From Parahalioglobus pacificus (GTDB lineage: Bacteria > Pseudomonadota > Gammaproteobacteria > Pseudomonadales > Halieaceae), in assembly GCF_014652275.1 (NCBI RefSeq), contig NZ_BMYM01000002.1, forward strand, positions 930,001 through 994,000: a stretch of DNA of 64,000 nt. Direction: 5' to 3'. Positions 17,689 through 26,488 of this stretch are shown in pieces. The notes under the pieces are model-generated. The model saw only the letters and a program-made list of their open reading frames with translations. It searched no databases and was not told the DNA's origin. Each line of letters begins with the position of its first letter. The first letter of the stretch is position 1. The position numbers were made by a program, and so were the translations under genes.

Positions 17689-17731
17689 CCTCTTGAAAAG
17701 GGCTTGGACTGGGACAAATTCCCCACAATAC

Positions 17732-17760
17732 TTGAAAGGAAGAAAAACATACTGTAAGTT
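17732..17760 (+). promoter_or_regulatory. Sigma-70 promoter with overlapping inverted repeat, upstream of the acyl-CoA dehydrogenase genes
   Basis: A -35 box TTGAAA at 17732-17737, a 17-base spacer, and a -10 box TAAGTT at 17755-17760. The -10 region is covered by a near-palindrome AACATACTGTAAGTT at 17746-17760. A 39-base block around it (about 17728-17766) is repeated with five mismatches at about 23559-23597 before the MaoC gene. The position over the -10 box suggests a repressor operator, probably TetR-like. Confidence 0.65.
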
Positions 17761-17855
17761 CAAATTTCGACAGGGTGGCTGCGCTAGCCCACAATTACCC
17801 GCGAGACGTGGCAAGGTTCGATTGCCGCACCGCACCATTTCAAAGAGGACTTCCC

Positions 17856-19037
17856 GTGAGTGATCTCGACCAGTTCCGCCAGGAAACGCGTGCCTGGCTG
17901 GAGGAAAATTGCCCCGAAACTATGCGTGTCCCCGTTAAAGGCTTTGATGACCTGTACAACGGTGGCCGCAATCCGGAGATCGATCATCCCGACCAAAAAG
18001 TCTGGTGTGACCGTATGGCCGAGCGCGGCTGGACCGTGCCGCATTGGCCCAGAGAGTACGGCGGCGGCGGCCTGGATAAGGATGAGGTGAAAGTCCTGCG
18101 GGAAGAAATGGCGAGAATCAGCGCGCGCAGCCCGCTGGATAGCTTCGGCATCTCCATGCTTGGCCCGGCACTGCTGCAGTTCGGTAATGAGGAACAGAAA
18201 AAAGAACACCTGCCGCCCATTTGCCGCGGTGAAATTCGCTGGTGTCAGGGTTACTCGGAACCCAACGCAGGATCTGACCTTGCCAGTCTGCAAACGCGCG
18301 CAGATGATCACGGGGATCACTACCTCATCAATGGTCAGAAAGTGTGGACATCCTATGCTGACAAGGCCGACTGGATTTTTTGTCTGGTGCGCACCGACAA
18401 CTCGGGCACCAAGCACGAAGGCATCAGCTTTGTACTGTTTGACATGGCTCAGTCAGGCGTAGAAGCGCGACCCATTAAATTAATCAGTGGGTCATCGCCG
18501 TTCTGTGAAACCTTCTTCGACGATGCCCGTGCAGAGAAAAGGAATTTGGTTGGTGAAGAGGGCAAGGGCTGGACGATTGCCAAGTACCTGCTGACCCACG
18601 AACGTGAAATGATTTCCGGCTTCGGCGCAGCACCCAAAAAGTCCTTGGGCGAGAGCGCTGCCGACATCATGGGCCGCGACAGTGAGGGCCGGCTTGTCAA
18701 TGGCATTCTTCGCCAGAGTCTGGCGCAGTACCAGCTGGACGCGCTGGCATTTGCCGCAACCATGTCACGTGTTGGCGATGAGGTGAAAGCAGGTCAGGGC
18801 TTGGGCGCTGCCTCTTCGATCTTCAAATATTACGGCACCGAGCTGAACAAGCGGCGCAACGAGTTGAACCTGCAGGTTTACGGTGAGCCCGCTGTGGGCT
18901 GGGACGGAGAAGCCTACAACAATGGGACCTTGGCCCGTGATTGGCTGCGCTCCAAAGGCAACTCTATTGAAGGCGGCACCAGTGAGGTGCAATTGAACAT
19001 TGTGGCCAAGCGCGTGCTTGGCTTGCCCGACGCATAA
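17856..19037 (+). CDS. Acyl-CoA dehydrogenase, catalytic-type subunit
   Basis: The 393-residue flavoprotein has the three-domain acyl-CoA dehydrogenase fold: N-terminal helices, a middle beta domain with GYSEPNAGSDLASLQTRA, and a C-terminal helical domain. Near the end SIEGGTSEVQLNIVAKRVLGLP carries the Glu expected to act as the catalytic base in this branch. It removes hydrogens from C2-C3 of an acyl-CoA and passes electrons to ETF. The GTG at 17856 is chosen because AGAGGA lies 6 bases upstream; an earlier start at 17775 would sit almost at the predicted transcription start. The next gene is a second dehydrogenase without that Glu motif, so the pair may form a heteromeric enzyme, as described for steroid-degrading acyl-CoA dehydrogenases of actinobacteria. 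Confidence 0.9.
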   Translation: MSDLDQFRQETRAWLEENCPETMRVPVKGFDDLYNGGRNPEIDHPDQKVWCDRMAERGWTVPHWPREYGGGGLDKDEVKVLREEMARISARSPLDSFGISMLGPALLQFGNEEQKKEHLPPICRGEIRWCQGYSEPNAGSDLASLQTRADDHGDHYLINGQKVWTSYADKADWIFCLVRTDNSGTKHEGISFVLFDMAQSGVEARPIKLISGSSPFCETFFDDARAEKRNLVGEEGKGWTIAKYLLTHEREMISGFGAAPKKSLGESAADIMGRDSEGRLVNGILRQSLAQYQLDALAFAATMSRVGDEVKAGQGLGAASSIFKYYGTELNKRRNELNLQVYGEPAVGWDGEAYNNGTLARDWLRSKGNSIEGGTSEVQLNIVAKRVLGLPDA

Positions 19038-19063
19038 GGCCGGGAAGGCAAAGGAATACAGAT

Positions 19064-20203
19064 ATGGCATTGGTATTGAATGAAGAGCAGGTGATGCTCA
19101 AAGACGCCGCCGCAGGTTTTCTGGCTGAGCGTGCTACCGTCGCGCACCAGCGCGCCCTGCGCGACAGCGAAGACACCACGGGCTTTGACGCCGCGGTGTG
19201 GAAAGAAATGGCTGAGATGGGTTGGGCAGGTATTGCCATACCCGAGGAATTTGGCGGCCTGGGCTATGGCTACACCGGCCTGGGTCTGGTGTTGGAGCAG
19301 GCCGGCCGCAATCTGTCGGCCTCGCCCCTACAGTCCACAGTGCTTGTGGGTGCCACCGCGGTTGCGCAGTTGGGCACAGCGGCGCAAAAAGAAGCGCTGT
19401 TGCCTGCGATCGCTGCGGGCGAAACACTGGTAACTCTGGCGCTACAGGAAGGCGCACACCATGCGCCAGCGGCTACGGCGGCAGTTGCCACCAAAAGCGG
19501 CGAAGGTTTTGTGATCAATGCCGAGAAGCGGCTGGTGTTGGACGCGCACGTTGCCGACCAGTTTGTGGTGATCGCACGCACCAGCGGTACCCCGGGCACT
19601 GAAAGCGGCCTCAGTGCATTCCTGGTGCCTGCCAATGCTGAGGGCGTTAGTGTTGATCGTCGCAGCATGGTGGACAGCCACAATGCCGGCACGGTGACCT
19701 TTGCAGAGGTTAGCCTGCCTGCTGATGCACTGATGGGCGAGTTGGATGGTGCCTGGGCCGGTCTTTCACGCACACTGGATATTGCCAATGTGGGTCTGGC
19801 CTCTGAGCTTCTGGGTCTTTCTACTGAAGCTTTCGAGCGAACGGTGGAATACCTGAAAGAGCGCAAGCAGTTCGGCCACATTATTGGCAGCTTCCAGGGA
19901 TTGCAGCATCGGGCTGCAGAGTTGTTTGCAGAACTGGAGCTGTCACGTTCTATCGTGCTGCAGGCTTTGCATGCCGTGGATGCGGACAGTGACAAACTGA
20001 GTTTGCTGGCCAGCGCGGCCAAGGCCAAGCTCTGTGAGGTTGCGCAGCGCGCCACCAATGAGGGCGTGCAGATGCACGGCGGTATTGGTATGACCGACGA
20101 GCACGAGATCGGCTTCTTCATCAAGCGCGCGCGGGTTGCCCAACACACGTTTGGTGACTACAACTACCACCTCGATCGTTACGCTGAGCAGGTGGGCTTT
20201 TAG
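19064..20203 (+). CDS. Acyl-CoA dehydrogenase, partner subunit lacking the usual catalytic Glu motif
   Basis: A 379-residue acyl-CoA dehydrogenase. The N-terminal domain begins ALVLNEEQVMLKDAAAGFLAER and the C-terminal helical domain includes ERTVEYLKERKQFGHIIGSFQGLQHRAAEL, both typical. The C-terminus reads GVQMHGGIGMTDEHEIGFFIKRARVAQHTFGD, where the EG-T/S motif with the catalytic base of single-chain enzymes is missing. In known alpha2-beta2 dehydrogenases one subunit supplies the base and the other half of the FAD site, so this gene probably encodes the partner of the preceding one, 26 bases upstream. The middle domain is poorer in the usual FAD-contact pattern (TLALQEGAHHAPAATA). Promoter shared with the upstream gene. 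Confidence 0.88.
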   Translation: MALVLNEEQVMLKDAAAGFLAERATVAHQRALRDSEDTTGFDAAVWKEMAEMGWAGIAIPEEFGGLGYGYTGLGLVLEQAGRNLSASPLQSTVLVGATAVAQLGTAAQKEALLPAIAAGETLVTLALQEGAHHAPAATAAVATKSGEGFVINAEKRLVLDAHVADQFVVIARTSGTPGTESGLSAFLVPANAEGVSVDRRSMVDSHNAGTVTFAEVSLPADALMGELDGAWAGLSRTLDIANVGLASELLGLSTEAFERTVEYLKERKQFGHIIGSFQGLQHRAAELFAELELSRSIVLQALHAVDADSDKLSLLASAAKAKLCEVAQRATNEGVQMHGGIGMTDEHEIGFFIKRARVAQHTFGDYNYHLDRYAEQVGF

Positions 20204-20248
20204 GTCTATCTGCAACAGCAACTGCAACTGTTATAGGGAATAAAAATA

Positions 20249-21949
20249 GTGAACCCTGGAATTGCTGCTTTTGAAAAACTGGTCACCGACCTCACTGCTC
20301 CGGGTCAGCCCTTTGAGCTGAACACGGTGGAGGTCGGCTCCGCCAGCTATCGCAACTACGCATCGGCGCCCCAGAACCTGGGCACCTACTTCAGTTTTAT
20401 GCTGAATCACGCCGGTAAGGACTTCGCGGTTTACCGCGACGAGCGCTACACCTTCGAGCAGGCCTATGAAAATGCGTCTGCTTTTGCTGCGGCACTGCAG
20501 CAGCATTACGGTGTTGTTCCCGGTGACCGTGTAGCGATTGTCAGTCGCAACAACCCCCAATGGATGATGGCGTTCATCGCCATCGTGTCCATTGGTGCAG
20601 TGGCCGTTCCCATGAATGCCTGGTGGACAACGGAGGAACTGCAGTACGGTCTGGAAGACAGTGGCAGCGTTGTGGTTGTTGCCGATCGCCAGCGCATGGA
20701 GCGTCTGGTTCCGCTAGCGGATGCATTGAAACTCAAGCTGATTTCCGTTGAAGACTGTGCGGATCTGCCCGTCGATTCAACCCCGTTTGCACAGCTCTGT
20801 GACGACTTTGCAGGCACGGCGATGCCGTCGGTTGAGGTGGCGCCTGACGATTACGCCACCATCATGTATACCTCTGGATCCACAGGGCACCCGAAGGGTG
20901 CAGTGTCCTCACACCGTGGGATCATCGCGGCCTTGTACAGCTGGCTGCTGATGGGCACTGCCAGCAAGATGCTGGCACCGGCGGATGACGGCGAAGGAGC
21001 GAAGTACCCTCCCTCGGGGCTACTCGCGGTACCTCTGTTCCACTGCACGGCTAGCCACTCTGCCTTCATGTTATCCATCATCGTCGGTCGCAAATTGGTG
21101 ATTATGTATAAGTGGGATGCCGAGGAGGCATTGCGCCTGGTGGAGCAGGAGCGCATCACGTGGTTTACCGGTGTGCCGACTATGTCGGCGGAAATGCAGG
21201 CGGCGGCCGAACACTCGGATCGTGATTTGTCCTCGCTGGCGGAGATTTTTGCCGGTGGTGCGGCGCGCCCACCGGAACAGGTTAAGAAAATCGCCAATAC
21301 CTTCAAAAAGGCGACACCTGGCATTGGCTACGGTTTGACGGAAACGAACGCCCTTGGTGCCTTCAACAGCGGTCCGTTCTACCTGGAAAAACCCACCAGC
21401 ACCGGTAGGGCTGTGCCGGCAGTAACAGATTTCAAGGTTATCGATGCCAATGGCGACGCGCTGCCGGCGGGGGAGCGCGGCGAGCTGTGTATCTATTCCC
21501 CGGCGAACGGAGCGGGGTACTGGAATAAGCCAGAGGCCACGGCAGAAGCCTTCATTGATGGCTGGTTCCACACGGGCGATGTAGCCTACATGGACGAAGA
21601 TGGCTTTATCTATATTGTCGATCGCATCAAGGAAATCATTATTCGCGGCGGCGAGAACATTAGCTGTCTGGAAGTTGAGGCAGCGATTTATAGTCATCCT
21701 GCGGTTTTCGAGGCGGCCGTCTTTGGATTGCCGGATGAGCGCCTGGGTGAGTCCGTGGGGTGCTGTATTGTGCTGCATCCGGGCCAGAACCTGTCGCGTG
21801 ACGCATTGCATCAACACCTGCAGCAACATCTGGCCGCTTTCAAGATACCGCAGCATGTGTTCTTCACAGACGAGCAACTCCCGCGCATCGCGTCGGGAAA
21901 AATTTTCAAGCGCCAGTTGAAGCAGGATTACGCAGAGCAACTGGCGTAG
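20249..21949 (+). CDS. AMP-forming acyl-CoA synthetase (fatty-acid--CoA ligase-like)
   Basis: A 566-residue member of the adenylate-forming family. The P-loop-like motif YTSGSTGHPKG lies near 209-219. YGLTETN gives the A5-type motif. WFHTGDVAYMDEDGFIYIVDRIKEIIIRGGENIS covers the hinge. Near the C-terminus PRIASGKIFKRQLK holds the catalytic Lys. It activates a carboxylic acid with ATP and CoA; its place between acyl-CoA dehydrogenases suggests it feeds this pathway. The start is a GTG with AGGGA upstream. The chain length or ring content of the acid cannot be read from the sequence. Confidence 0.92.
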   Translation: MNPGIAAFEKLVTDLTAPGQPFELNTVEVGSASYRNYASAPQNLGTYFSFMLNHAGKDFAVYRDERYTFEQAYENASAFAAALQQHYGVVPGDRVAIVSRNNPQWMMAFIAIVSIGAVAVPMNAWWTTEELQYGLEDSGSVVVVADRQRMERLVPLADALKLKLISVEDCADLPVDSTPFAQLCDDFAGTAMPSVEVAPDDYATIMYTSGSTGHPKGAVSSHRGIIAALYSWLLMGTASKMLAPADDGEGAKYPPSGLLAVPLFHCTASHSAFMLSIIVGRKLVIMYKWDAEEALRLVEQERITWFTGVPTMSAEMQAAAEHSDRDLSSLAEIFAGGAARPPEQVKKIANTFKKATPGIGYGLTETNALGAFNSGPFYLEKPTSTGRAVPAVTDFKVIDANGDALPAGERGELCIYSPANGAGYWNKPEATAEAFIDGWFHTGDVAYMDEDGFIYIVDRIKEIIIRGGENISCLEVEAAIYSHPAVFEAAVFGLPDERLGESVGCCIVLHPGQNLSRDALHQHLQQHLAAFKIPQHVFFTDEQLPRIASGKIFKRQLKQDYAEQLA

Positions 21950-21989
21950 TGGGCATTGCCCGCAAGTATTTGTAACGAGGAGAACTGAT

Positions 21990-23240
21990 ATGGATTTAGG
22001 TGTAAGCAAGAATCTCGAGCCACTGCTGGCTGCCGTCAAGGCGTTCATGGCCGAGGAAATCGCGCCGGTAGAGCATGACTACATTCACGAGATTGGCGTG
22101 GGCGATCGCTGGCAGTTCACGGATCGACAGACTGAGATCATGGAGAGCCTGAAAGACAAAGCCAAGGCCAAGGGGTTGTGGAACTTCTTCCTGACAGAGG
22201 GTGAGCACGGCTCCGGGCTGAACACGGTTGAGTATGCCTACCTCGCTGAGGAAATGGGTAAATCCCACATCGCTGCCGAGGTCTTTAACTGCGCTGCGCC
22301 CGATACGGGCAACATGGAGGTGCTGCACAAGTACGGCACTGAAGCGCAAAAAGAGCAGTGGCTGAAGCCTCTGCTCAACGGCGAGATTCGATCGGCCTAT
22401 GCGATGACTGAGCCTGGAGTGGCGTCCTCCGACGCAACCAATATCAGCACGCAGGCCGTGCTCGATGGTGACGAGTGGGTCATCAACGGCGAGAAACACT
22501 ACATCTCGGGTGCCGGCGATCCCCGCTGCAAAATCATGATCGTCATGGTTAAAACTGATCCCGATGCGGCAACCCACGTGCAGCAATCGCAGATCCTGGT
22601 GCCCATGGATACGCCCGGGGTGGAAAACCTTCGCCCAATGAACGTTTTTTCCATGGATGATGCGCCCCATGGTCATATGCACCAGCGCTACACCGATGTG
22701 CGTGTACCCAAGGACAACATCATCCTTGGCCCGGGTCGTGGTTTCGAGATCTCCCAAGGCCGTCTTGGCCCGGGTCGGATTCATCACTGCATGCGTGCGA
22801 TTGGCGCGGCTGAGAAAGCGCTGCAATTGATGTGTGAGCGCGCGGTTAGCCGCACAGCGTTCGGCAAGCCTCTTGCCCGTCTGGGTGGCAATATCGATAT
22901 CGTTGCCAATGCCCGCATGGACATTGAGCAGGCGCGACTGCTGACCCTCAAGACAGCCTGGATGATGGACAACGTGGACCCCAAAGAGGCCCGTGTATGG
23001 ATTTCCATGATCAAGACAGCCGTACCCAATGTCTCTATTCGCATTGTTGATCAGGCGATTCAAATGTTTGGCGCCACGGGTGTGTCGCAAGACACGCCGC
23101 TGGCCGCGATGTACATGGGCCAGCGCACGCTGCGCCTGGCGGACGGCCCGGACGAAGTTCACCGCATGGTGGTGGGCCGTAATGAGTTCCGTAAATACAT
23201 GGACACCAAGCCGGTTAATGCCATTCGTAGGCATGGCTGA
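21990..23240 (+). CDS. Acyl-CoA dehydrogenase (ACAD10/11-like branch)
   Basis: A 416-residue acyl-CoA dehydrogenase. The middle domain has AYAMTEPGVASSDATNIST. The C-terminus has GATGVSQDTPLAAMYMGQRTLRLADGPDEVHRMVVGRNEFRKY; the ADGPDEVH element is characteristic of the long-chain branch that includes ACAD10/11. It is the third dehydrogenase of the block and probably handles a different chain length or a later intermediate than the paired enzymes. It lies 40 bases after the ligase with a good ribosome-binding site (GAGGAG). A GC-rich hairpin follows its stop codon. Confidence 0.92.
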   Translation: MDLGVSKNLEPLLAAVKAFMAEEIAPVEHDYIHEIGVGDRWQFTDRQTEIMESLKDKAKAKGLWNFFLTEGEHGSGLNTVEYAYLAEEMGKSHIAAEVFNCAAPDTGNMEVLHKYGTEAQKEQWLKPLLNGEIRSAYAMTEPGVASSDATNISTQAVLDGDEWVINGEKHYISGAGDPRCKIMIVMVKTDPDAATHVQQSQILVPMDTPGVENLRPMNVFSMDDAPHGHMHQRYTDVRVPKDNIILGPGRGFEISQGRLGPGRIHHCMRAIGAAEKALQLMCERAVSRTAFGKPLARLGGNIDIVANARMDIEQARLLTLKTAWMMDNVDPKEARVWISMIKTAVPNVSIRIVDQAIQMFGATGVSQDTPLAAMYMGQRTLRLADGPDEVHRMVVGRNEFRKYMDTKPVNAIRRHG

Positions 23241-23260
23241 TCAGTGCCGTGATCCACAGC

Positions 23261-23287
23261 ACAAGGGTCGGCATTGCCGGCCCTTGT
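23261..23287 (+). terminator. Long hairpin after the acyl-CoA dehydrogenase gene
   Basis: Arms ACAAGGGTCGGC and GCCGGCCCTTGT pair over 12 bp with one G-U pair and a loop of ATT, 20 bases after the stop codon. No T tract follows, so it may be a transcript-end stabiliser or a weak terminator. Confidence 0.5.
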
Positions 23288-23309
23288 CCGTTATTGGGAG
23301 TCACCCCTT

Positions 23310-23456
23310 ATGCAATATGACCCTGCGACGGCAGAGGACTGCAATACTGCCCTCAATCTCGCAGGTATGCTCTTTTCGGGACGGAGCGCGGGGGAGAGCT
23401 GCCCGCGCTACTTTAACTTTAAGGCGGTCGATCAGATCGTCATTCGCACGCTGTAA
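23310..23456 (+). CDS. Possible small protein, 48 residues
   Basis: An ATG at 23310 with GGGAG 9 bases upstream opens a 48-codon frame that ends just before the regulated promoter. The product is not recognised, has no transmembrane segment, and contains two Cys (residues about 11 and 37). It may be chance or the remnant of a longer gene; I would not rely on it without conservation data. Confidence 0.2.
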   Translation: MQYDPATAEDCNTALNLAGMLFSGRSAGESCPRYFNFKAVDQIVIRTL

Positions 23457-23562
23457 GACAGCGCCATAGGGTGGTTCAAGACGCGGGAGCCCCCCTTACT
23501 TTTGCCCGGTCACTTCAGTCAACTCTGCCAAGTTAATAGTGCCGCAGGTCACCGCGAAATAC

Positions 23563-23591
23563 TTGAAAGACAAAAATACATACTGTATGTT
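23563..23591 (+). promoter_or_regulatory. Sigma-70 promoter with perfect palindrome over the -10 box, upstream of MaoC/SDR/thiolase genes
   Basis: TTGAAA at 23563-23568, 17-base spacer, TATGTT at 23586-23591. A perfect 13-bp palindrome ACATACTGTATGT lies at 23578-23590 and overlaps the -10 box. The 39-base block around it matches that at 17728-17766 at 34 positions, which marks a shared regulator of the two units. Confidence 0.7.
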
Positions 23592-23759
23592 CAAATCCCG
23601 CTGAAGGACGGGCTCCAGCCCCGCCTCCAGCCGATTAAATCTGACACTGCGTCGCGATAAGTGCATATATGCACCCGGTAACAAGCATTGGTTTGTGGCG
23701 GCATTGAATCGCACGTGGTCTACACTGAGTTCCAATTTTCCCGTCACTAGGAGTACACC

Positions 23760-24224
23760 ATGGCAATTAAGGTTGTTCCCGCCAGCGAAATGGTTAACCA
23801 GAAAGGTACCAAGTTTGAGCCCGGCCCCTGGATCACCCTCGATCAGGAGCGCATCAACCAGTTTGCTGATGTGACCGATGACCACCAGTTCATCCACCTC
23901 GATGAAGAGAAAGCAGCACAGACACCTTTCGGCGGCACCATCGCTCATGGTTTTCTGACGCTGTCTTGCCTGGTGCCTATGTGTCAGGACTCCGGATTGA
24001 TGCCGGAAAACATTGTGATGGGTATTAATTACGGTTTTAACAAAGTGCGTTTTCTGACTCCGGTGCGCGCTGGCAAGCGTGTGCGCGCCCACGTTGAGGT
24101 GACTGACGTCGACGCTAAAGACGATAACCGTTTCCTGATTACTCAAGCCGTGACGGTAGAGATCGAAGGTGAAGATAACCCAGCACTGGTTGCAGAGTGG
24201 TTGTCTATGGTGGTGGCGGGTTAA
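23760..24224 (+). CDS. MaoC-like (R)-specific enoyl-CoA hydratase
   Basis: A 154-residue hot-dog-fold protein. The hydratase motif is clear: FADVTDDHQFIHLDEEKA gives the catalytic Asp (about 40-41) and His (46), followed by TPFGGTIAHGFLTLS. It adds water to a trans-2-enoyl-CoA to give the (3R)-hydroxyacyl-CoA. It is first in the operon under the palindrome-bearing promoter and is followed by an SDR of the type that oxidises (3R)-hydroxyacyl-CoA, so the two make a bacterial equivalent of the multifunctional enzyme type 2 route. Ribosome-binding site AGGAG, 7 bases from the ATG. Confidence 0.92.
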   Translation: MAIKVVPASEMVNQKGTKFEPGPWITLDQERINQFADVTDDHQFIHLDEEKAAQTPFGGTIAHGFLTLSCLVPMCQDSGLMPENIVMGINYGFNKVRFLTPVRAGKRVRAHVEVTDVDAKDDNRFLITQAVTVEIEGEDNPALVAEWLSMVVAG

Positions 24225-24276
24225 CCGCTTCATCACAAACACGTATTAACACAGTAGTAAGTAAGGATTACACAGT

Positions 24277-25197
24277 ATGACGATTCGCTATGACGGCAAA
24301 GTTGCCATTGTTACCGGTGCTGGCCAGGGCCTGGGGCGCAGCCACGCTATAGAGTTGGCCAAGCGCGGTGCCAAGGTTGTTATCAACGATTTGGGCGGCT
24401 CTGTCGACGGCACGGGCGCGTCTAGTGAGGCCGCACAGGCAGTAGTGGCAGAGATTGAAGCCGCCGGTGGTGAGGCTATCGCTAACGGTGCCAACGTGGC
24501 CAAGTACGAAGAAGTAGAAGCCATGGTAAAGCAGGCGATGGATACCTGGGGTCGTGTCGATATCCTGGTGAACAACGCCGGCATCCTGCGCGACAAAAGC
24601 TTCAGCAAAGGGACATTGGACGACTTTAAGCTGGTGGTGGATGTGCACCTGATGGGCACCGTTAACTGCACCAAGGCCTGCTGGGAAATCATGAAAGAGC
24701 AGGAGTACGGCCGTATTGTCGTAACGACCTCATCCAGCGGCCTGTATGGCAACTTCGGCCAAACCAACTACGGCGCCGCTAAGATGGGCGTGATCGGCAT
24801 GATGAATACTCTGGTCCAGGAAGGCGCCAAGTACAACATCAAGGTCAATGCACTGGCACCCACCGCGGGCACCCGCATGACGGAGGGCCTGATCGCCGAA
24901 AAGGCCTTTGACCTGCTGACGCCTGAGACAGTAACCCCTGCAGTTTTGTATCTGGTGGCCGAAGAAGCGCCCACTCGCACCATTCTGTGTGCGGGCGCTG
25001 GTGCCTACTCCGTATCGAAGATCGTTGAAACCGACGGTATGTGGCTCTCCCCGGATGAGCAGACGCCGGAGGGCATCGCCGCGCACTGGGATCAAATCAG
25101 CTCGCCTGAGGGCGAGAAAGTGCTGAACGCCGGCTTCGAGCAGAGCATCAAAATGACAACAAAGGCAGCCACTGGTCTGGGCATTAAGCTCGACTGA
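24277..25197 (+). CDS. SDR, (3R)-hydroxyacyl-CoA dehydrogenase of the MFE-2 type
   Basis: A 306-residue SDR with the Rossmann motif TGAGQGLG (13-20) and NNAG (99-102). The catalytic Ser lies near 152-154, Tyr165 and Lys169 in NYGAAK. The opening [34 protein letters not shown] and the GSVDGTG insertion are characteristic of the dehydrogenase domain of peroxisomal multifunctional enzyme 2 and its stand-alone bacterial relatives in steroid and branched-acid catabolism. It should oxidise the product of the MaoC hydratase next door to a 3-ketoacyl-CoA with NAD. It is 52 bases after MaoC and 29 before the thiolase. Confidence 0.9.
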   Translation: MTIRYDGKVAIVTGAGQGLGRSHAIELAKRGAKVVINDLGGSVDGTGASSEAAQAVVAEIEAAGGEAIANGANVAKYEEVEAMVKQAMDTWGRVDILVNNAGILRDKSFSKGTLDDFKLVVDVHLMGTVNCTKACWEIMKEQEYGRIVVTTSSSGLYGNFGQTNYGAAKMGVIGMMNTLVQEGAKYNIKVNALAPTAGTRMTEGLIAEKAFDLLTPETVTPAVLYLVAEEAPTRTILCAGAGAYSVSKIVETDGMWLSPDEQTPEGIAAHWDQISSPEGEKVLNAGFEQSIKMTTKAATGLGIKLD

Positions 25198-25226
25198 ACG
25201 CGACCGACATTAAGAGGATAGACAGA

Positions 25227-26405
25227 ATGAGAGAAGCAGTAATTGTATCGACCGCCCGAACCCCGATTGGTAAGGCTTATCGCGGCAGCTTTAACAACCT
25301 GACCGGTGCATCACTGGGAGCGGCCTCGGTTGCCGAAGCTGTGAAGCGTGCCGGTGTGGATCCCGCGCGGGTCGACGACGTCATCATGGGTTGCGCGCTG
25401 CAGCAGGGCACCACTGGCTCTAACATCGCGCGCCAGATCGCACTGCGTGCCGGCCTGCCCGTAACCACCTCGGGCATGACAATCGATCGTCAGTGTTCCT
25501 CCGGCCTGATGTCCGTGGCAACAGCAGCCAAGCAGATCATCGACGATGGCATGGATGTTGTTGTGGGCGGTGGTCTGGATTCCATCTCCCTAGTGCAGAA
25601 CGAGCACATGAACCTGCACCGCGCAGGCGATGAAGAGCTGGTGAAAATGCATCCCGCAATTCACATGCCCATGCTGCAGACAGCGGAAACTGTCGCCAAG
25701 CGCTACAACATCTCGCGCGATGCTATGGACGAGTATGGCCTGCAGTCGCAGCAGCGTACCGCCGCCGGTTATGAAAATGGCGCCTTCGAAGATGAAATTG
25801 TTCCTGTTACTTGCAACCGCATCGTGTGGGACAAGGAAACCGGCGAACAGTCTGAAGCTGAGGTGACTGTGAGCGCAGACGAGGGTGTTCGCGCCACAAC
25901 TGCTGAGGGTTTGGCAGGTCTTAAGACCGTGATTGAGGGCGGCACCATCACTGCGGGTAACGCATCCCAGTTGTCCGACGGTTCTTCAGCCCAGCTGTTG
26001 ATGGATTCGAAAGTGGCAGAGCAGGAAGGTCTGGAGCCTCTGGGTATCTACCGAGGTATCGCAGTTGCCGGTCTGGAGCCAGACGAGATGGGCATTGGCC
26101 CCATCTACGCAGTGCCCAAGCTGCTCAAGCAGCACGGCCTGACTGTGAATGATATCGGTCTGTGGGAGCTGAACGAAGCTTTCGCGGTACAGGTAATTTA
26201 CTGCCGTGATCAGCTGGGCATCGATAACGACAAGCTCAACGTAAACGGCGGCGCTATCTCTGTGGGTCACCCCTACGGCATGAGCGGTTCGCGCCTGATT
26301 GGTCACGCACTGATCGAAGGCAAGCGCCGTGGTGTTAAGTACGTTGTAATCACCATGTGTGTCGGTGGTGGCATGGGTGCAGCAGGCCTGTTCGAGGTGT
26401 GCTGA
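25227..26405 (+). CDS. Acetyl-CoA C-acyltransferase (thiolase)
   Basis: A 392-residue thiolase with all catalytic elements: the nucleophilic Cys90 in [17 protein letters not shown], the [16 protein letters not shown] His, and the second Cys in [11 protein letters not shown]. It splits 3-ketoacyl-CoA with CoA and ends the beta-oxidation round made by the preceding hydratase and dehydrogenase. Degradative 3-ketoacyl-CoA thiolase is favoured over acetoacetyl-CoA synthesis because of this context. The operon ends at a terminator 18 bases downstream. Confidence 0.93.
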   Translation: MREAVIVSTARTPIGKAYRGSFNNLTGASLGAASVAEAVKRAGVDPARVDDVIMGCALQQGTTGSNIARQIALRAGLPVTTSGMTIDRQCSSGLMSVATAAKQIIDDGMDVVVGGGLDSISLVQNEHMNLHRAGDEELVKMHPAIHMPMLQTAETVAKRYNISRDAMDEYGLQSQQRTAAGYENGAFEDEIVPVTCNRIVWDKETGEQSEAEVTVSADEGVRATTAEGLAGLKTVIEGGTITAGNASQLSDGSSAQLLMDSKVAEQEGLEPLGIYRGIAVAGLEPDEMGIGPIYAVPKLLKQHGLTVNDIGLWELNEAFAVQVIYCRDQLGIDNDKLNVNGGAISVGHPYGMSGSRLIGHALIEGKRRGVKYVVITMCVGGGMGAAGLFEVC

Positions 26406-26422
26406 GCACGTTAAGCTCAACG

Positions 26423-26450
26423 ACGGCGCCTCAGGGCGCCGTTCTTGTTT
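26423..26450 (+). terminator. Rho-independent terminator after the thiolase
   Basis: Stem ACGGCGCC/GGCGCCGT with loop TCAG, followed by TCTTGTTT. It separates the beta-oxidation operon from the quinone oxidoreductase unit, though the short T tract allows some read-through. Confidence 0.8.
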
Positions 26451-26488
26451 AAGGCCCGGCTGCGGGAAGGGAATACGGAGAAACAGTA

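Larger units (their letters stand above)
23241..23759. other. 519-base intergenic region with hairpin, possible small ORF and a regulated promoter
   Basis: It contains a 12-bp-stem hairpin at 23261-23287, a weakly supported 48-codon frame at 23310-23456, and the promoter/operator at 23563-23591 that serves the downstream MaoC gene. About 150 bases of leader follow the promoter, in which I see no gene. Confidence 0.6.

Noticed and set aside
16786-17838. A 350-codon minus-strand open frame
   Set aside because: It is antisense to the TonB receptor and runs through its terminator and the next promoter; the protein is His/Gln/Val-rich and unlike any family.
21996-23234. A 412-codon open frame on the minus strand
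   Set aside because: It lies exactly under the clearly real acyl-CoA dehydrogenase gene and its translation has no family pattern; GC-rich codon structure keeps the opposite frame open.
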